Shown here: positions 41,801 through 50,494 of the stretch, piece after piece
How the letters are laid out: each line of letters opens with the position of its first letter
Position numbering within the stretch: position 1 is the stretch's first letter
Origin: Lachancea thermotolerans CBS 6340
Taxonomy: Eukaryota; Ascomycota; Saccharomycetes; Saccharomycetales; Saccharomycetaceae
Direction: 5' to 3'
Length of the DNA: 64,000 nt
Assembly (NCBI RefSeq): GCF_000142805.1
Contig: NC_013084.1
Coordinates: 1,054,001-1,118,000 of the forward strand
Position numbers and translations under genes: made by a program
Notes under the pieces: generated by a model
Seen by the model: the letters and a program-made list of their open reading frames with translations, nothing else
Told to the model about the DNA's origin: nothing
The model's database searches: none

Positions 41801-42220
41801 ATGAGAAACAGACATGTCAAACAGACAGGGAAAGAGAATGAAGTGTTGTTAGACGAAAACATGGTGGAATACATCTACGAATCCCCAATTTTTGTGCGCG
41901 AATATGACAAGAAACTACTCCGAGCATCCTTATGGAATGATACCCTTTTTCTGGCAAAAATGAACGTCATGGACTACTCTTTAGTTATTGGCGTTGACAA
42001 TAACAACCATACCCTGACAGTTGGCATTATAGATTTTATAAGAACTTTCACTTGGGATAAGAAACTTGAAAGCTGGGTCAAAGAAAGAGGGTTTGTCGGA
42101 GGTAGTACGAAAGAACCTACCGTTGTCACACCAAGACAATATAAAAACAGGTTTCGTGAAGCAATGGAGCGGTACATCTTAATGGTTCCCGACCCTTGGT
42201 TTCAAGAGATTCATGATTGA
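35822..42220 (+). CDS. FAB1: Phosphatidylinositol 3-phosphate 5-kinase Fab1
   Basis: Makes PI(3,5)P2 on vacuole and endosome membranes with Vac14 and Fig4. The 2132-aa product (S. cerevisiae 2278) has a Ser-rich N-terminus. A FYVE finger lies at about residues 203-265 ([28 protein letters not shown], with the PI3P-binding RKHHCR). A Cpn60/TCP1-like domain lies around 690-920, followed by a Cys/His-rich region with TCLHGCGG and WSYCKECSS. The C-terminal PIPK catalytic domain spans about 1840-2125, with [22 protein letters not shown] and [15 protein letters not shown]. The open frame starts at TTG 35816; ATG 35822 follows. Long low-complexity linkers account for most length difference. Synteny equals YFR019W. 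Confidence 0.97.
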   Translation: [2132 protein letters not shown]

Positions 42221-42640
42221 TGGAATGTACAGTCAACACATCTTTTAAAGTGTACTTGGCCTCAAGATTTATTGCGCTTAGACGTGTCCGCGCTCAAATA
42301 TAGATGGTTTTTAATTAATCTTGTGCGCTGTGGTACACCGAAGCTTTCAGTTATAATAACGCCCCCAATCTCTTCACGGCCGCGGTAGTTCGCACTGCTC
42401 TCGTTTGCCAGGTATGTTATATTGTAGAAATATAGTTTCTGTTTATATGTAGTCTCAAAGAGCAGGTGACTGCAGAACGCAAGGATTACAGTAATGATTA
42501 TATTGGAATCACATCGCTAGAAAACTCCAAAAAAGAGAGATGTTAGCATTTATTGCTTGTTATTAGCAACTCTGGAGCCCTGCCGTTAAGCAAATGTGCA
42601 AAACCGTTATTTAGAAGTCTTGCGATAATTCAAAAAATAA
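42221..42640. other. FAB1 3' flank
   Basis: A 420-bp region between FAB1 and tRNA-Ser. A GTATGT at 42413 and a TACTAAC near 42992 look like intron signals, but no ATG-led exon precedes the donor, so no gene is called. Confidence 0.4.
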
Positions 42641-42744
42641 CGTCACAGACAGGATTCGAACCTGCGCAGGTAAAACCCAATGCCTAACTTGCTTTCGATA
42701 TATCGAATAGCAGGGCATCGCCTTAACCACTCGGCCACTGGGAC
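42641..42744 (-). tRNA. tRNA-Ser (anticodon GCU) with 22-nt intron
   Basis: A reverse-strand gene of 104 nt, 82 nt after intron removal. The first exon ends GCCCTGCTA, placing GCT in the loop. The intron occupies 42686-42707, directly after position 37, and contains a TTCGATATATCGAA self-complementary stretch. A long variable arm typical of Ser follows, then T arm GGTTCGAATCC and discriminator G. The 5' GTCCCAG pairs with CTGTGAC apart from one C-T mismatch, which I recall also in the yeast tS(GCU) gene. Confidence 0.95.
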
Positions 42745-44530
42745 TGTTGATGTTGAAGTGAGAAACGTCAGCTAAATCTATCAACTTAGTTGTTATCTAA
42801 AATCTCCGTCATAAAACAATAATGGAACAACGATATTCTGAGACAACGAATGAACAACATCAGAGATAATGAGGCTTGCTCTAGGTCTCCGGATCTATAA
42901 CTATAAGTACTACTGCATCCAAGGCCCAGTATGAGATTAAGTAGAAGAAAGGAAGAAGTTATCCTCGGATAGAAGAATAGTCGCGACTGTATAGAGGCTA
43001 CTAACCGCCAACTTCATCATAATCCAGAAGCTCATAATAACATACCACAATCTCCAAATCAAAATCAAACATTATCAGGTGGGCTAGCCGCAGATAAAGT
43101 TAGTACTTCGAGATAAATTGCATGCATTGGAACTGTCAAATCTGTGCTAAAACATTCGCACGTTTTCACGGCTTGTTAAATGCTTATTGGTCTTCCTTAA
43201 AAACCGGTGCGGTGTCATTTTTCAATGCGGGTTGCAAAGTTATAAACCGTTTTTAAAGTGGCATTAGAGGAGCTGAAGTGCCGGGCCGATTTTGCAGTAT
43301 AGACTGAAATAGACGGGAATTTTCCTTTTCATTTAAAGAAAACAAAGCTTTCGAGGAGGATTATTGTAGTTTTAGATGATACATTGTCGAAATGTCTAGC
43401 CTAGCGTGAGGCTTATTGGCTGGCAGGAGAGCATCAAGAAGAGCGTTGGAGAATCAGGGCTAGAAGCATTACCACATTGTATCAAGTGAAAATTTTGTGA
43501 AAGCTTTATGTTTAAATAACGACTAACCCTCAACATGTGCTTCGTTGCTAGCCCTAAAGAAAAAGCCGACCGATCCTGAGTTTCGGGACGCATAGTAACG
43601 CCAGCTTTGCCCTTCATGACATTTCGTTGTCCCAATGTTTTGAATGCGTAAAGCCTGTTCGTCGCTTATGTGAATAGAAACCGCTAAGCCGCCTTCAACA
43701 AGAGGGAGGATTGGGCACTTTTCAGCGCCACATAGTCTAAACTGCTCTTTCTTTATTATGGTGAAGCGAGGCCTTTGCATTAAAGGGTGCCTCCTTTTTA
43801 GAAATGCAGAAGATCAAAAAGCTCTTTATGAGAATAAATGTGCTTAACTAAGAATCAGTTATAGAGCCTGAGCTTTGCGACGCGCTCCTTCTCGGATTAA
43901 CATCAAACTGCCAGAGCTTTTTGATGTTTTTCTCGAGCAGTAAAACTCTTAACCTGACAAAAACTCTCGAAGCCTTCTAAGCATTAATGGCTTTGTCTCG
44001 CTGTTTTAGGATTACGGCATGAAGTTCTTATGACCAGCCATTTCTGGTTTAGGACTCGTGATTATTTTGAGACTTCCTATAGGCATTTATACTATCTTTA
44101 TATCAAAGTTTTTAGAAAAGCTCAAGCCTTGAATTACACTCAGGGATATTTTCGGTGCTGTCTTTAATCAACGTAGTATACTAGTGCGATCTCCTCCCAG
44201 AAAGCACAAATTCAATAGAAATTGCCTTTTAATATGATGATTATCTCGAAACAACAATATTATTGTAAAAAGCACAATACCCGGTTCTTCCAACAAGTCT
44301 TATCGTATGCTTCAGAAGAAGGACTAGACAACTAATTAACATGATTCAATAATAAAGCTTTGTTTTGGTTGGCGTTGTTGAATTGGCTAATATCGAAAAA
44401 ATAAGGCAAACTCAAAATTATATTAATTGAATCGGGGTTCGAAACGAGAGCTTAATACATCGTACAGTGAATACACGTTGAAAAGTCGTTGAGTATCGGA
44501 TCTAGCGTGGCAATAAGCAAGAACACCATA
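42745..44530. other. Long intergenic region tRNA-Ser - ATG18
   Basis: About 1.8 kb. S. cerevisiae has CSS2 (YFR020W) here; no forward-strand counterpart is seen. A short ORF on the minus strand (43523-43780) is listed separately. The last 200 bp are AT-rich and contain the ATG18 promoter. Confidence 0.5.
43523..43780 (-). CDS. Doubtful 85-aa ORF or gene fragment
   Basis: The ORF has a proper ATG (43780). The C-terminal third reads GQSWRYYASRNSGSVGFFF, a Trp/Tyr/Gly/Ser pattern reminiscent of secreted yeast proteins, but there is no signal peptide and no secure family. It lies where S. cerevisiae has CSS2, though on the opposite strand. It could be a gene fragment or chance. Confidence 0.2.
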   Translation of the reverse strand: MQRPRFTIIKKEQFRLCGAEKCPILPLVEGGLAVSIHISDEQALRIQNIGTTKCHEGQSWRYYASRNSGSVGFFFRASNEAHVEG

Positions 44531-46117
44531 ATGACCTCGCCTTCTCGCGTAATAAACTTTTTGAACTTCAATCAAACTGGAACATGCATATCGATGGGAA
44601 CATCAGAGGGTTTTGAGATTTTCAACTGTGACCCTTTCGGTAAGTTTTATTCGGATGAAAGCGGTGGGTACGGGTTAGTTGAAATGTTGTTTTCGACCTC
44701 TTTGCTTGCGGTCGTGGGAGTCGGAGACCAACCAGCTATGTCTCCAAGAAGGCTCCGGATCATAAACACCAAGAGACACTCTGTTATCTGCGAAGTGACC
44801 TTCCCCTCTACAATTCTTGCCGTGAAGATGAACAAAGCAAGACTGATAGTGTTACTAGAGGATCAAATCTATGTATACGATATCAGCAGCATGCGGCTTT
44901 TGCACACGATAGAAACAGCAACAAATACGCGAGGATTAATAGCAGTTTCACCGTCACTCGAAAATAACTACCTAGCTTATCCTTCTCCTCCAAAGGTTAT
45001 AAATTCAGAAATAAAAGGGCATGCCACCACGAACAACATAAGTCTTTCATCAGGGGATGCCGGGTCGAACACAAGTGCTACGGACAGTTATGTCGATACG
45101 TCTGTGTTTTCTGCTCTTCGCAATGGGACCAGTGATAGTGGTCCCAGTGGGTCCTTCAAGAACGGGGTCGAAAGCGCTCCCGTCTCTACTGTTCAAAGCC
45201 AACCCAACCCCAAGAACACGAATAACATCATAAAGAATGGCGATGTCATTTTATTTAACATGCAAACTCTGCAGCCTACGATGGTAATAGAGGCACACAA
45301 AGGAGAAATAGCGTCTTTGACGTTAAGCCGAGATGGTACCTTACTTGCTACGGCATCAGAAAAGGGAACAATAATAAGAGTTTTCTCAGTTGAAACGGGA
45401 ACAAAAGTATACCAATTCAGAAGGGGCACATACCCAACCAGGATATATTCAATGTGCTTCAGTGATGATAACCAGTTTCTTGCTGCAAGCTCATCTAGCA
45501 AGACCGTCCATATCTTCAAATTAGGCAAATCTGCGTTCGAAACAGGAAGTGTTGACGCGCATAATAACAGTGACCTCGATGATCAAGAAGGAGATGAATT
45601 TTCTATTGAGGACACTGAGGAGGGAGAAAACGAAGAAGTCACTTCGTTAGGTCAAAGCTCAGGAGCTAGTTTTGACTCGTCACAGATGGATGGCCACCTC
45701 AAAGAGCCAGTAGTAGACGCTTCCCGCAGGACCGTTGGGCGCATGATACGCAATTCTTCACAAAAGTTTTCACGAAGAGCTGCCAGAACGCTAGGCGCTT
45801 ACTTTCCAATAAAAGTGACTTCATTGCTTGAACCATCAAGACACTTTGCCAGCTTGAAGCTACCCATTGAAGGTAGCGGAAGCGTAAAGTCCATAGCAGC
45901 TATTGGCCAACCAGTTGATGTGGATACCACAGTGTATCCCGAACTTTTTGGAAACAACATTTCAGATTCTAGCACTGGTGACACAAAGGCGGGCGTAATG
46001 AAAATGGTACCTGTCCGCGTCATATCTTCCGACGGCTACTTGTACAACTACGTGTTAGACCCCGAAAGAGGTGGTGATTGCCTACTGTTGAGCCAATTTT
46101 CGCTGCTTATGTGCTAG
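44531..46117 (+). CDS. ATG18: PROPPIN Atg18 (phosphoinositide-binding beta-propeller)
   Basis: WD-repeat PROPPIN that binds PI3P and PI(3,5)P2; required for autophagy with Atg2 and for vacuole fission control downstream of Fab1. The 528-aa product (S. cerevisiae 500) begins TSPSRVINFLNFNQTGTCIS, as in the family. The seven-bladed propeller includes IEAHKGEIASLTLSRDGTLLATASEKGTIIRVF and the lipid-binding motif FRRG in YQFRRGTYPTRIYS near residue 296. Loops around 165-235 and 355-410 are longer and Ser/Asp/Glu-rich. It ends in MKMVPVRVISSDGYLYNYVLDPERGGDCLLLSQFSLLM. The open frame begins at TTG 44489; ATG 44531 was chosen. Synteny equals YFR021W, next to FAB1, which makes its ligand. Confidence 0.97.
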   Translation: MTSPSRVINFLNFNQTGTCISMGTSEGFEIFNCDPFGKFYSDESGGYGLVEMLFSTSLLAVVGVGDQPAMSPRRLRIINTKRHSVICEVTFPSTILAVKMNKARLIVLLEDQIYVYDISSMRLLHTIETATNTRGLIAVSPSLENNYLAYPSPPKVINSEIKGHATTNNISLSSGDAGSNTSATDSYVDTSVFSALRNGTSDSGPSGSFKNGVESAPVSTVQSQPNPKNTNNIIKNGDVILFNMQTLQPTMVIEAHKGEIASLTLSRDGTLLATASEKGTIIRVFSVETGTKVYQFRRGTYPTRIYSMCFSDDNQFLAASSSSKTVHIFKLGKSAFETGSVDAHNNSDLDDQEGDEFSIEDTEEGENEEVTSLGQSSGASFDSSQMDGHLKEPVVDASRRTVGRMIRNSSQKFSRRAARTLGAYFPIKVTSLLEPSRHFASLKLPIEGSGSVKSIAAIGQPVDVDTTVYPELFGNNISDSSTGDTKAGVMKMVPVRVISSDGYLYNYVLDPERGGDCLLLSQFSLLMC

Positions 46118-46703
46118 GCTGTTGCAGAGTCGAGAACCCCTTGTAGAGCTCTTTTTAAGTAGCTTACAGTTAAAGTGAGTAGCCGCTTCCTTTCGCTTCA
46201 CTTTCAAAACGCTCGGAGTGAGAAGGTACAAGCACACTACAAAACAACGGCCGAACAAAAAAAAGAGCCTTGTCCTCCATTAGCGCTTTCGCCATTGTTT
46301 GAGATATAAATCTCAATCGCTCTCCTAAATTAAGAGACCGTTGAGAAGAATTCATAAAGCTATATCCCCGTCCTTGGAAGGGATAAACGTATAGAACTCC
46401 TATTCCTTATACAGCCTATCTGAAAGTTGTTTTTTGTTACCCTGATATTATATCAGATCTGTAAGAGCAGCAGCGATGAGCAACTACGTATATACAGACT
46501 AAGTTGCGGGAGCTTGCGTTAACAGCAAAGGAGCTCTTGGCAGCGGATTTAGGACAGAGACCGAAATAGCTGAAACTATTTCATCCGTCCCAGGCAAATC
46601 CCTGAGTGGACGCTATCCATCTGCTAAAGATTTACTTCAAAGAAAGGTTTACTCCTAATTCACGCTTGGTTCAAATCCCAAATCAACTTAACACAGTCTA
46701 AAG
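46118..46703. other. Intergenic region ATG18 - ROG3
   Basis: A 586-bp arrestin gene promoter. GGTTCAAATCC at 46670-46680 matches the Pol III B box, but no A box or stem supports a tRNA. Nothing else is seen. Confidence 0.45.
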
Positions 46704-48995
46704 ATGATGGGCTTTTCGTCCAGCAAGGGCAGCAAGCCTCCTGCTCTGTTCGAAATAAGAATAAAGTCTGCAGAGCATGACGTTATCGTCGTAAAAGGGG
46801 CTCCTCACGAAGCATCTTCTGTTTTACTCTCGGGAACCGTTGTCCTCTCTGTTTCTGAACCGATGCAAATCAAGAAGCTCACCCTGCGAATGTATGGTAT
46901 GCTGCGCCTTAACCTTACCACAACGTACCGTGGTCCTAAAGGACCTACTGAAAGAAGTTTTAAATACGACAAACGATTCTTCGAGCATGTGTGGGATAAC
47001 ATCAACATTCAAGACTACTTCCACAATCTTTACGACAACTACGGTTCCCAGCGGTCAATATTAAGCAAGACAAACTCTTTCAGTACTTTGTACAACTTGC
47101 ACAATAAAGCCAAATCGACAACCTCCCTAAAGTCCCTGGGATCTGGTTCGAGTGGAAATAGTCACCTTTTGGTGAAGGGCAATTATGAATTTCCGTTTAG
47201 TGCGATTCTTCCAGGGACGTTGACAGAAAGCGTGGAGGGCCTTCCAAATGCGTCCGTGATCTACAAAATTCAAGCGACTATCGAAAGAAGCAAATTTGCT
47301 ACGGACCTGATATGTAAAAAGCATATGAGGATTATCCGCACACTGACTCCTGACGCTGTTGAACTAAGCGAAACTATGTCTGTGGATAACACATGGCCCA
47401 ACAAGGTGGACTATTCTATTTCAGTTCCAGCCAAAGCAATTGCTATTGGATCTTCTACTATGATCCACATCTTGATGGTGCCACTCTTGAAAGGTCTGAA
47501 GCTTGGCCCTATCAAAGTGACTTTAGTGGAGTATTCTTCTTACTGTGCTCCATACGGTGCTGGAAATACTCAAGAGAGGGTTGTTAACAGGGTTAAACTT
47601 TCTGACCCTCTTAATCATTCGGCTGCAAGCAACTCACTGCAAGAAGACTCCCAATTCCAAGACAAGTGGGAGGTTGATGCAGTATTCAATGTTCCGCCGA
47701 GTCTGTCGAAGTGTACGCAAGACTGTAGCATCTTAAGCAACATTAAGGTGCGCCATAAGTTAAAATTTGTCATCTCTCTGATCAACCCAGATGGCCATGT
47801 TTCTGAATTACGTGCCTCCCTCCCTATCCAGTTATTCATCTCCCCTTTTGTAGCTTTGGGTGTAAGGTGCACCGACTCACTCGACAGCAGTGCAAATATA
47901 TCAGCTAACAGTACAGATGTTGAAGGAGATGACGATGACATGATATTCGCAAATTCAGCCTCTGAGCTCGACCTTGCTGCCCTCAGTAGTGATACAGGTC
48001 AAAATAACACGACGAACGTTACAGCGGCTTTGATGGCTCCTCCAAACTATGAAAGCCACATTTATGATAGGCTCTGGAGCGGCATTTCTGTGGAAAATAC
48101 TCCAACAACTTCGGGCAGACAGTCTCCAGTTGGTCCCAATGAAAGTTCGACCTTGAGTAGTCCACAGCAGGTCAAGGAGCTTCAGGAAGGGCTTCAAAAG
48201 CTTCACGTACAACAGAGTTTGTCAGGAAACGAAAATCTTTTTGAAAGTCATGGAAATGGGCAGCCCATAAGCCCTGAGGGGAATGGCCAGCCTGAAAATG
48301 GTTCCAGGTCTAACCCCCCAGTTGACTACTTTGCAATGCCTGTGCCCCGTCATGTTCAAAGCATGATGAATATGAACACTGGCCTCAGATCGCCGACCCC
48401 AATGTTGTCGCCAGGTATAGACTACCTTTCGCGGAACAATTCGTTTGGCCCAATACCTCCCTCATCCAAGTCCGACTGGAAGCTCAATACTTTAAGTAGA
48501 GTTCCCTCTTACGAGAACGCTATGAAAGGCGACTCTCTACCTATTGACCTCCCCCCAGCATATCCCAACGAAGATGGCGAGGAACCTACATATGAGCTGG
48601 AAAGGCCAAAAATGGCACATCAGAAGTCTTCTGGAATGCACAGAACACCCAGTGGCAACCAACTCTCACATGCTGCGTTGTCAAGAAGCAATAACAGCTC
48701 TTCCTCTTCCCTTCCAAAATTTCAGCTTTCCAGAAGTAATACTGGTGGGTCAAACATATCAACAAATGGCGGATTGGGTGGAGGCAAGAATACTACCGCG
48801 TCAAAGCACTTTGGTTTCAGTATGACGCCGCTAGGCCACAAAAGGGAACAGTCAAGTACTTCCCTAAAGGCTGAAAATTCACCCGAAAGAGCATCCAATT
48901 ATGTAGTAGATGGAGGCGAAAGCTCTCCCTCTTCGATTAGCAGAAACGGGTCACTCATGAATCTCAAAGGGCTATTGCGTAAGAAAGACAAATGA
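46704..48995 (+). CDS. ROG3: Alpha-arrestin ubiquitin-ligase adaptor (Rog3/Rod1 type)
   Basis: Alpha-arrestin that links plasma-membrane transporters or receptors to Rsp5 for ubiquitination and endocytosis. The 763-aa product lies between Rog3 (733) and Rod1 (837) in length. The arrestin N fold is at about residues 12-200 (LFEIRIKSAEHDVIVVKG, LLSGTVVLSVSEP, NYEFPFSAILPGTLTESVEGLP). The C fold is at about 215-395 (VDYSISVPAKAIAIGSSTMIHILMVPLLKGLKLGPIKVTLVE). PY-type Rsp5 motifs are APPNYESH near 445 and LPPAYPNE near 615. The tail is Ser-rich, with LSRSNNSSSSS. Synteny equals YFR022W, so it is the single ancestral ROG3/ROD1-type gene at this locus. Confidence 0.93.
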   Translation: MMGFSSSKGSKPPALFEIRIKSAEHDVIVVKGAPHEASSVLLSGTVVLSVSEPMQIKKLTLRMYGMLRLNLTTTYRGPKGPTERSFKYDKRFFEHVWDNINIQDYFHNLYDNYGSQRSILSKTNSFSTLYNLHNKAKSTTSLKSLGSGSSGNSHLLVKGNYEFPFSAILPGTLTESVEGLPNASVIYKIQATIERSKFATDLICKKHMRIIRTLTPDAVELSETMSVDNTWPNKVDYSISVPAKAIAIGSSTMIHILMVPLLKGLKLGPIKVTLVEYSSYCAPYGAGNTQERVVNRVKLSDPLNHSAASNSLQEDSQFQDKWEVDAVFNVPPSLSKCTQDCSILSNIKVRHKLKFVISLINPDGHVSELRASLPIQLFISPFVALGVRCTDSLDSSANISANSTDVEGDDDDMIFANSASELDLAALSSDTGQNNTTNVTAALMAPPNYESHIYDRLWSGISVENTPTTSGRQSPVGPNESSTLSSPQQVKELQEGLQKLHVQQSLSGNENLFESHGNGQPISPEGNGQPENGSRSNPPVDYFAMPVPRHVQSMMNMNTGLRSPTPMLSPGIDYLSRNNSFGPIPPSSKSDWKLNTLSRVPSYENAMKGDSLPIDLPPAYPNEDGEEPTYELERPKMAHQKSSGMHRTPSGNQLSHAALSRSNNSSSSSLPKFQLSRSNTGGSNISTNGGLGGGKNTTASKHFGFSMTPLGHKREQSSTSLKAENSPERASNYVVDGGESSPSSISRNGSLMNLKGLLRKKDK

Positions 48996-49699
48996 GATAA
49001 CTCAAAAATTTGGTGTGTTAAATGCAGCCAGACACGGTGAGTGACAACCTAATTCTCGATTGTGACCAGGTTCAATATTATATGCAACAAAGTGTACTAT
49101 CCCGATTACCAGTTGCAGTTATTAAATAAAGACCTTTTCAGATACATAACTCATAAAATTCCAAAAGCTTAAACCGCTTCCGCGGGAGGGAACTCTATGC
49201 TCATCAGGAAAGTGGGAGAACGGCGCTACTTCATGCTAAGGATCTGTCCGTTTAACTGTAACTTAAATGCGTCGGAACAAAAGTACCAAGTTTTCCTCCA
49301 TGATACCCCCGCAGAACCCCAAATTTAATGTACCTTTAAAGCGCTTAAGCGTTAGCCCGAGTTGTGGCTATCAGTTAATGGCCGGTTGGCGCCCTGCAGG
49401 TAAGTGTGAATTCTCCTTTTCTTGTAAAATGCGCAGTTATTATTTAGAGGTAAGCGCCATTGGATAGCCTTTGAATACTGAGGGGAACTTAAGCTAGCAG
49501 CTGGGATACTGGCTGTTCGTGGAATCGGCTTGCTTGGCTAGGCAAGACACATTCATTACAAAAGCAAAAGTCATACTAAGGCATTTGAGGCATGTATGCT
49601 ACAAAACTTGAATCAAAGTTACAGTGATTTGGTATCCGTCAACCGGTAAGGTGGCTCATTATTCGGAAGTTGTCACAGAAGCAGTTCACAGCTTTTATT
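48996..49699. other. Intergenic region ROG3 - YwqG-like gene
   Basis: About 700 bp. A 66-codon ATG ORF (49267-49467) has no protein-like features. A GTAAGT at 49401 follows a short open stretch, but no acceptor context supports splicing. No repeat or mobile element is visible at this side of the possible insertion. Confidence 0.45.
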
Positions 49700-50494
49700 T
49701 CAACTGCAATCCCAATTGTATAGGACGTGGTCAAAACATTTGTTCTTTAGATCTTCCCTCGTAATGAAAAAATTCGCTACTCCCCCATCACCCCAACAAC
49801 AATCGATCTCATCTTCTGAAGCGATTTGAAATAGCAGGTGCGTATAATGTGAGTAGTCTATGCGACTTTCTTCTCTCGGGTCTTGTTGGACAAAGGCACC
49901 ATAGCCGCCGATTTTGTGGTGAAATGCATCTTGCATCTCCTCATATTTGCATTGGACATCCACATTCCAAACTGTTGAAGGAACGGTAACAGTCTTGTCA
50001 AAACGGTAATCAAATGGTGAAATGATTTCAGTCTGCTTCACAAACGTGACCTTTGCTTCAGATTCGATGGGAAAGTCTTCATCATTCGGTTTTTTTTCGG
50101 GAAGAAAGGAAAAGTCTGATACTATCTTCTCCTCATCTCCCAAAACTTCTTCGAAGTAAAGTATACGAAAATATCTTTGTTGGTGTGGCGGCTCATAGTC
50201 GAGCCCATATGTCTCATTATTGGTAGTAAGGTAAAACTGGAGAATACCATACTGCGGATAATTCTCCAAAGTAGGCATATCTTCAAAATTGATTTGAGCA
50301 AGCAACTTCATTGGCCTTCCGTCTTCATCCAATGGATATTGAAAACCCAATGGAAAGTAGGGCTCTCCGCCAAACTTACTGTCATAGGGTCCTGTGTGAC
50401 CTTTCTTAGCTTCCAGGCGAATCGACTCTACCTGTGTCTGTTCGAAGACAGCCCTATACTCCTCTACTTCTGGAGGCAACAGAAACTTGGTCAT
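49700..50494 (-). CDS. YwqG-like (DUF1963) protein, bacterial type
   Basis: The 264-aa protein has the full YwqG/DUF1963 motif set: SKFGGEPYFPLGFQYP near residue 40, MKLLAQINFEDMP, YPQYGILQFYLTTN, KIGGYGAFVQQDPR, HLLFQIASEDE and a C-terminal WGDGGVANFFITREDLKNKCFDHVLYNWDCS. The molecular function of the family is not known. It is best known from bacteria such as Bacillus. S. cerevisiae has nothing between ROG3 and PES4, so this is an inserted gene. No presequence or signal peptide; cytosolic location likely. Start ATG 50494. A CACGTG box lies about 155 bp upstream. Horizontal acquisition from bacteria is an inference. Confidence 0.9.
   Translation of the reverse strand: MTKFLLPPEVEEYRAVFEQTQVESIRLEAKKGHTGPYDSKFGGEPYFPLGFQYPLDEDGRPMKLLAQINFEDMPTLENYPQYGILQFYLTTNNETYGLDYEPPHQQRYFRILYFEEVLGDEEKIVSDFSFLPEKKPNDEDFPIESEAKVTFVKQTEIISPFDYRFDKTVTVPSTVWNVDVQCKYEEMQDAFHHKIGGYGAFVQQDPREESRIDYSHYTHLLFQIASEDEIDCCWGDGGVANFFITREDLKNKCFDHVLYNWDCS

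Noticed and set aside
42413-43010. GTATGT donor and TACTAAC branch site after FAB1 as an intron-containing gene
   Set aside because: No ATG-led exon precedes the donor, the spacing is about 580 nt and a tRNA gene lies between.
46670-46680. Perfect B box GGTTCAAATCC upstream of ROG3 as a tRNA
   Set aside because: No A box, no T stem and no acceptor pairing; it lies within 35 bp of the ROG3 start codon.
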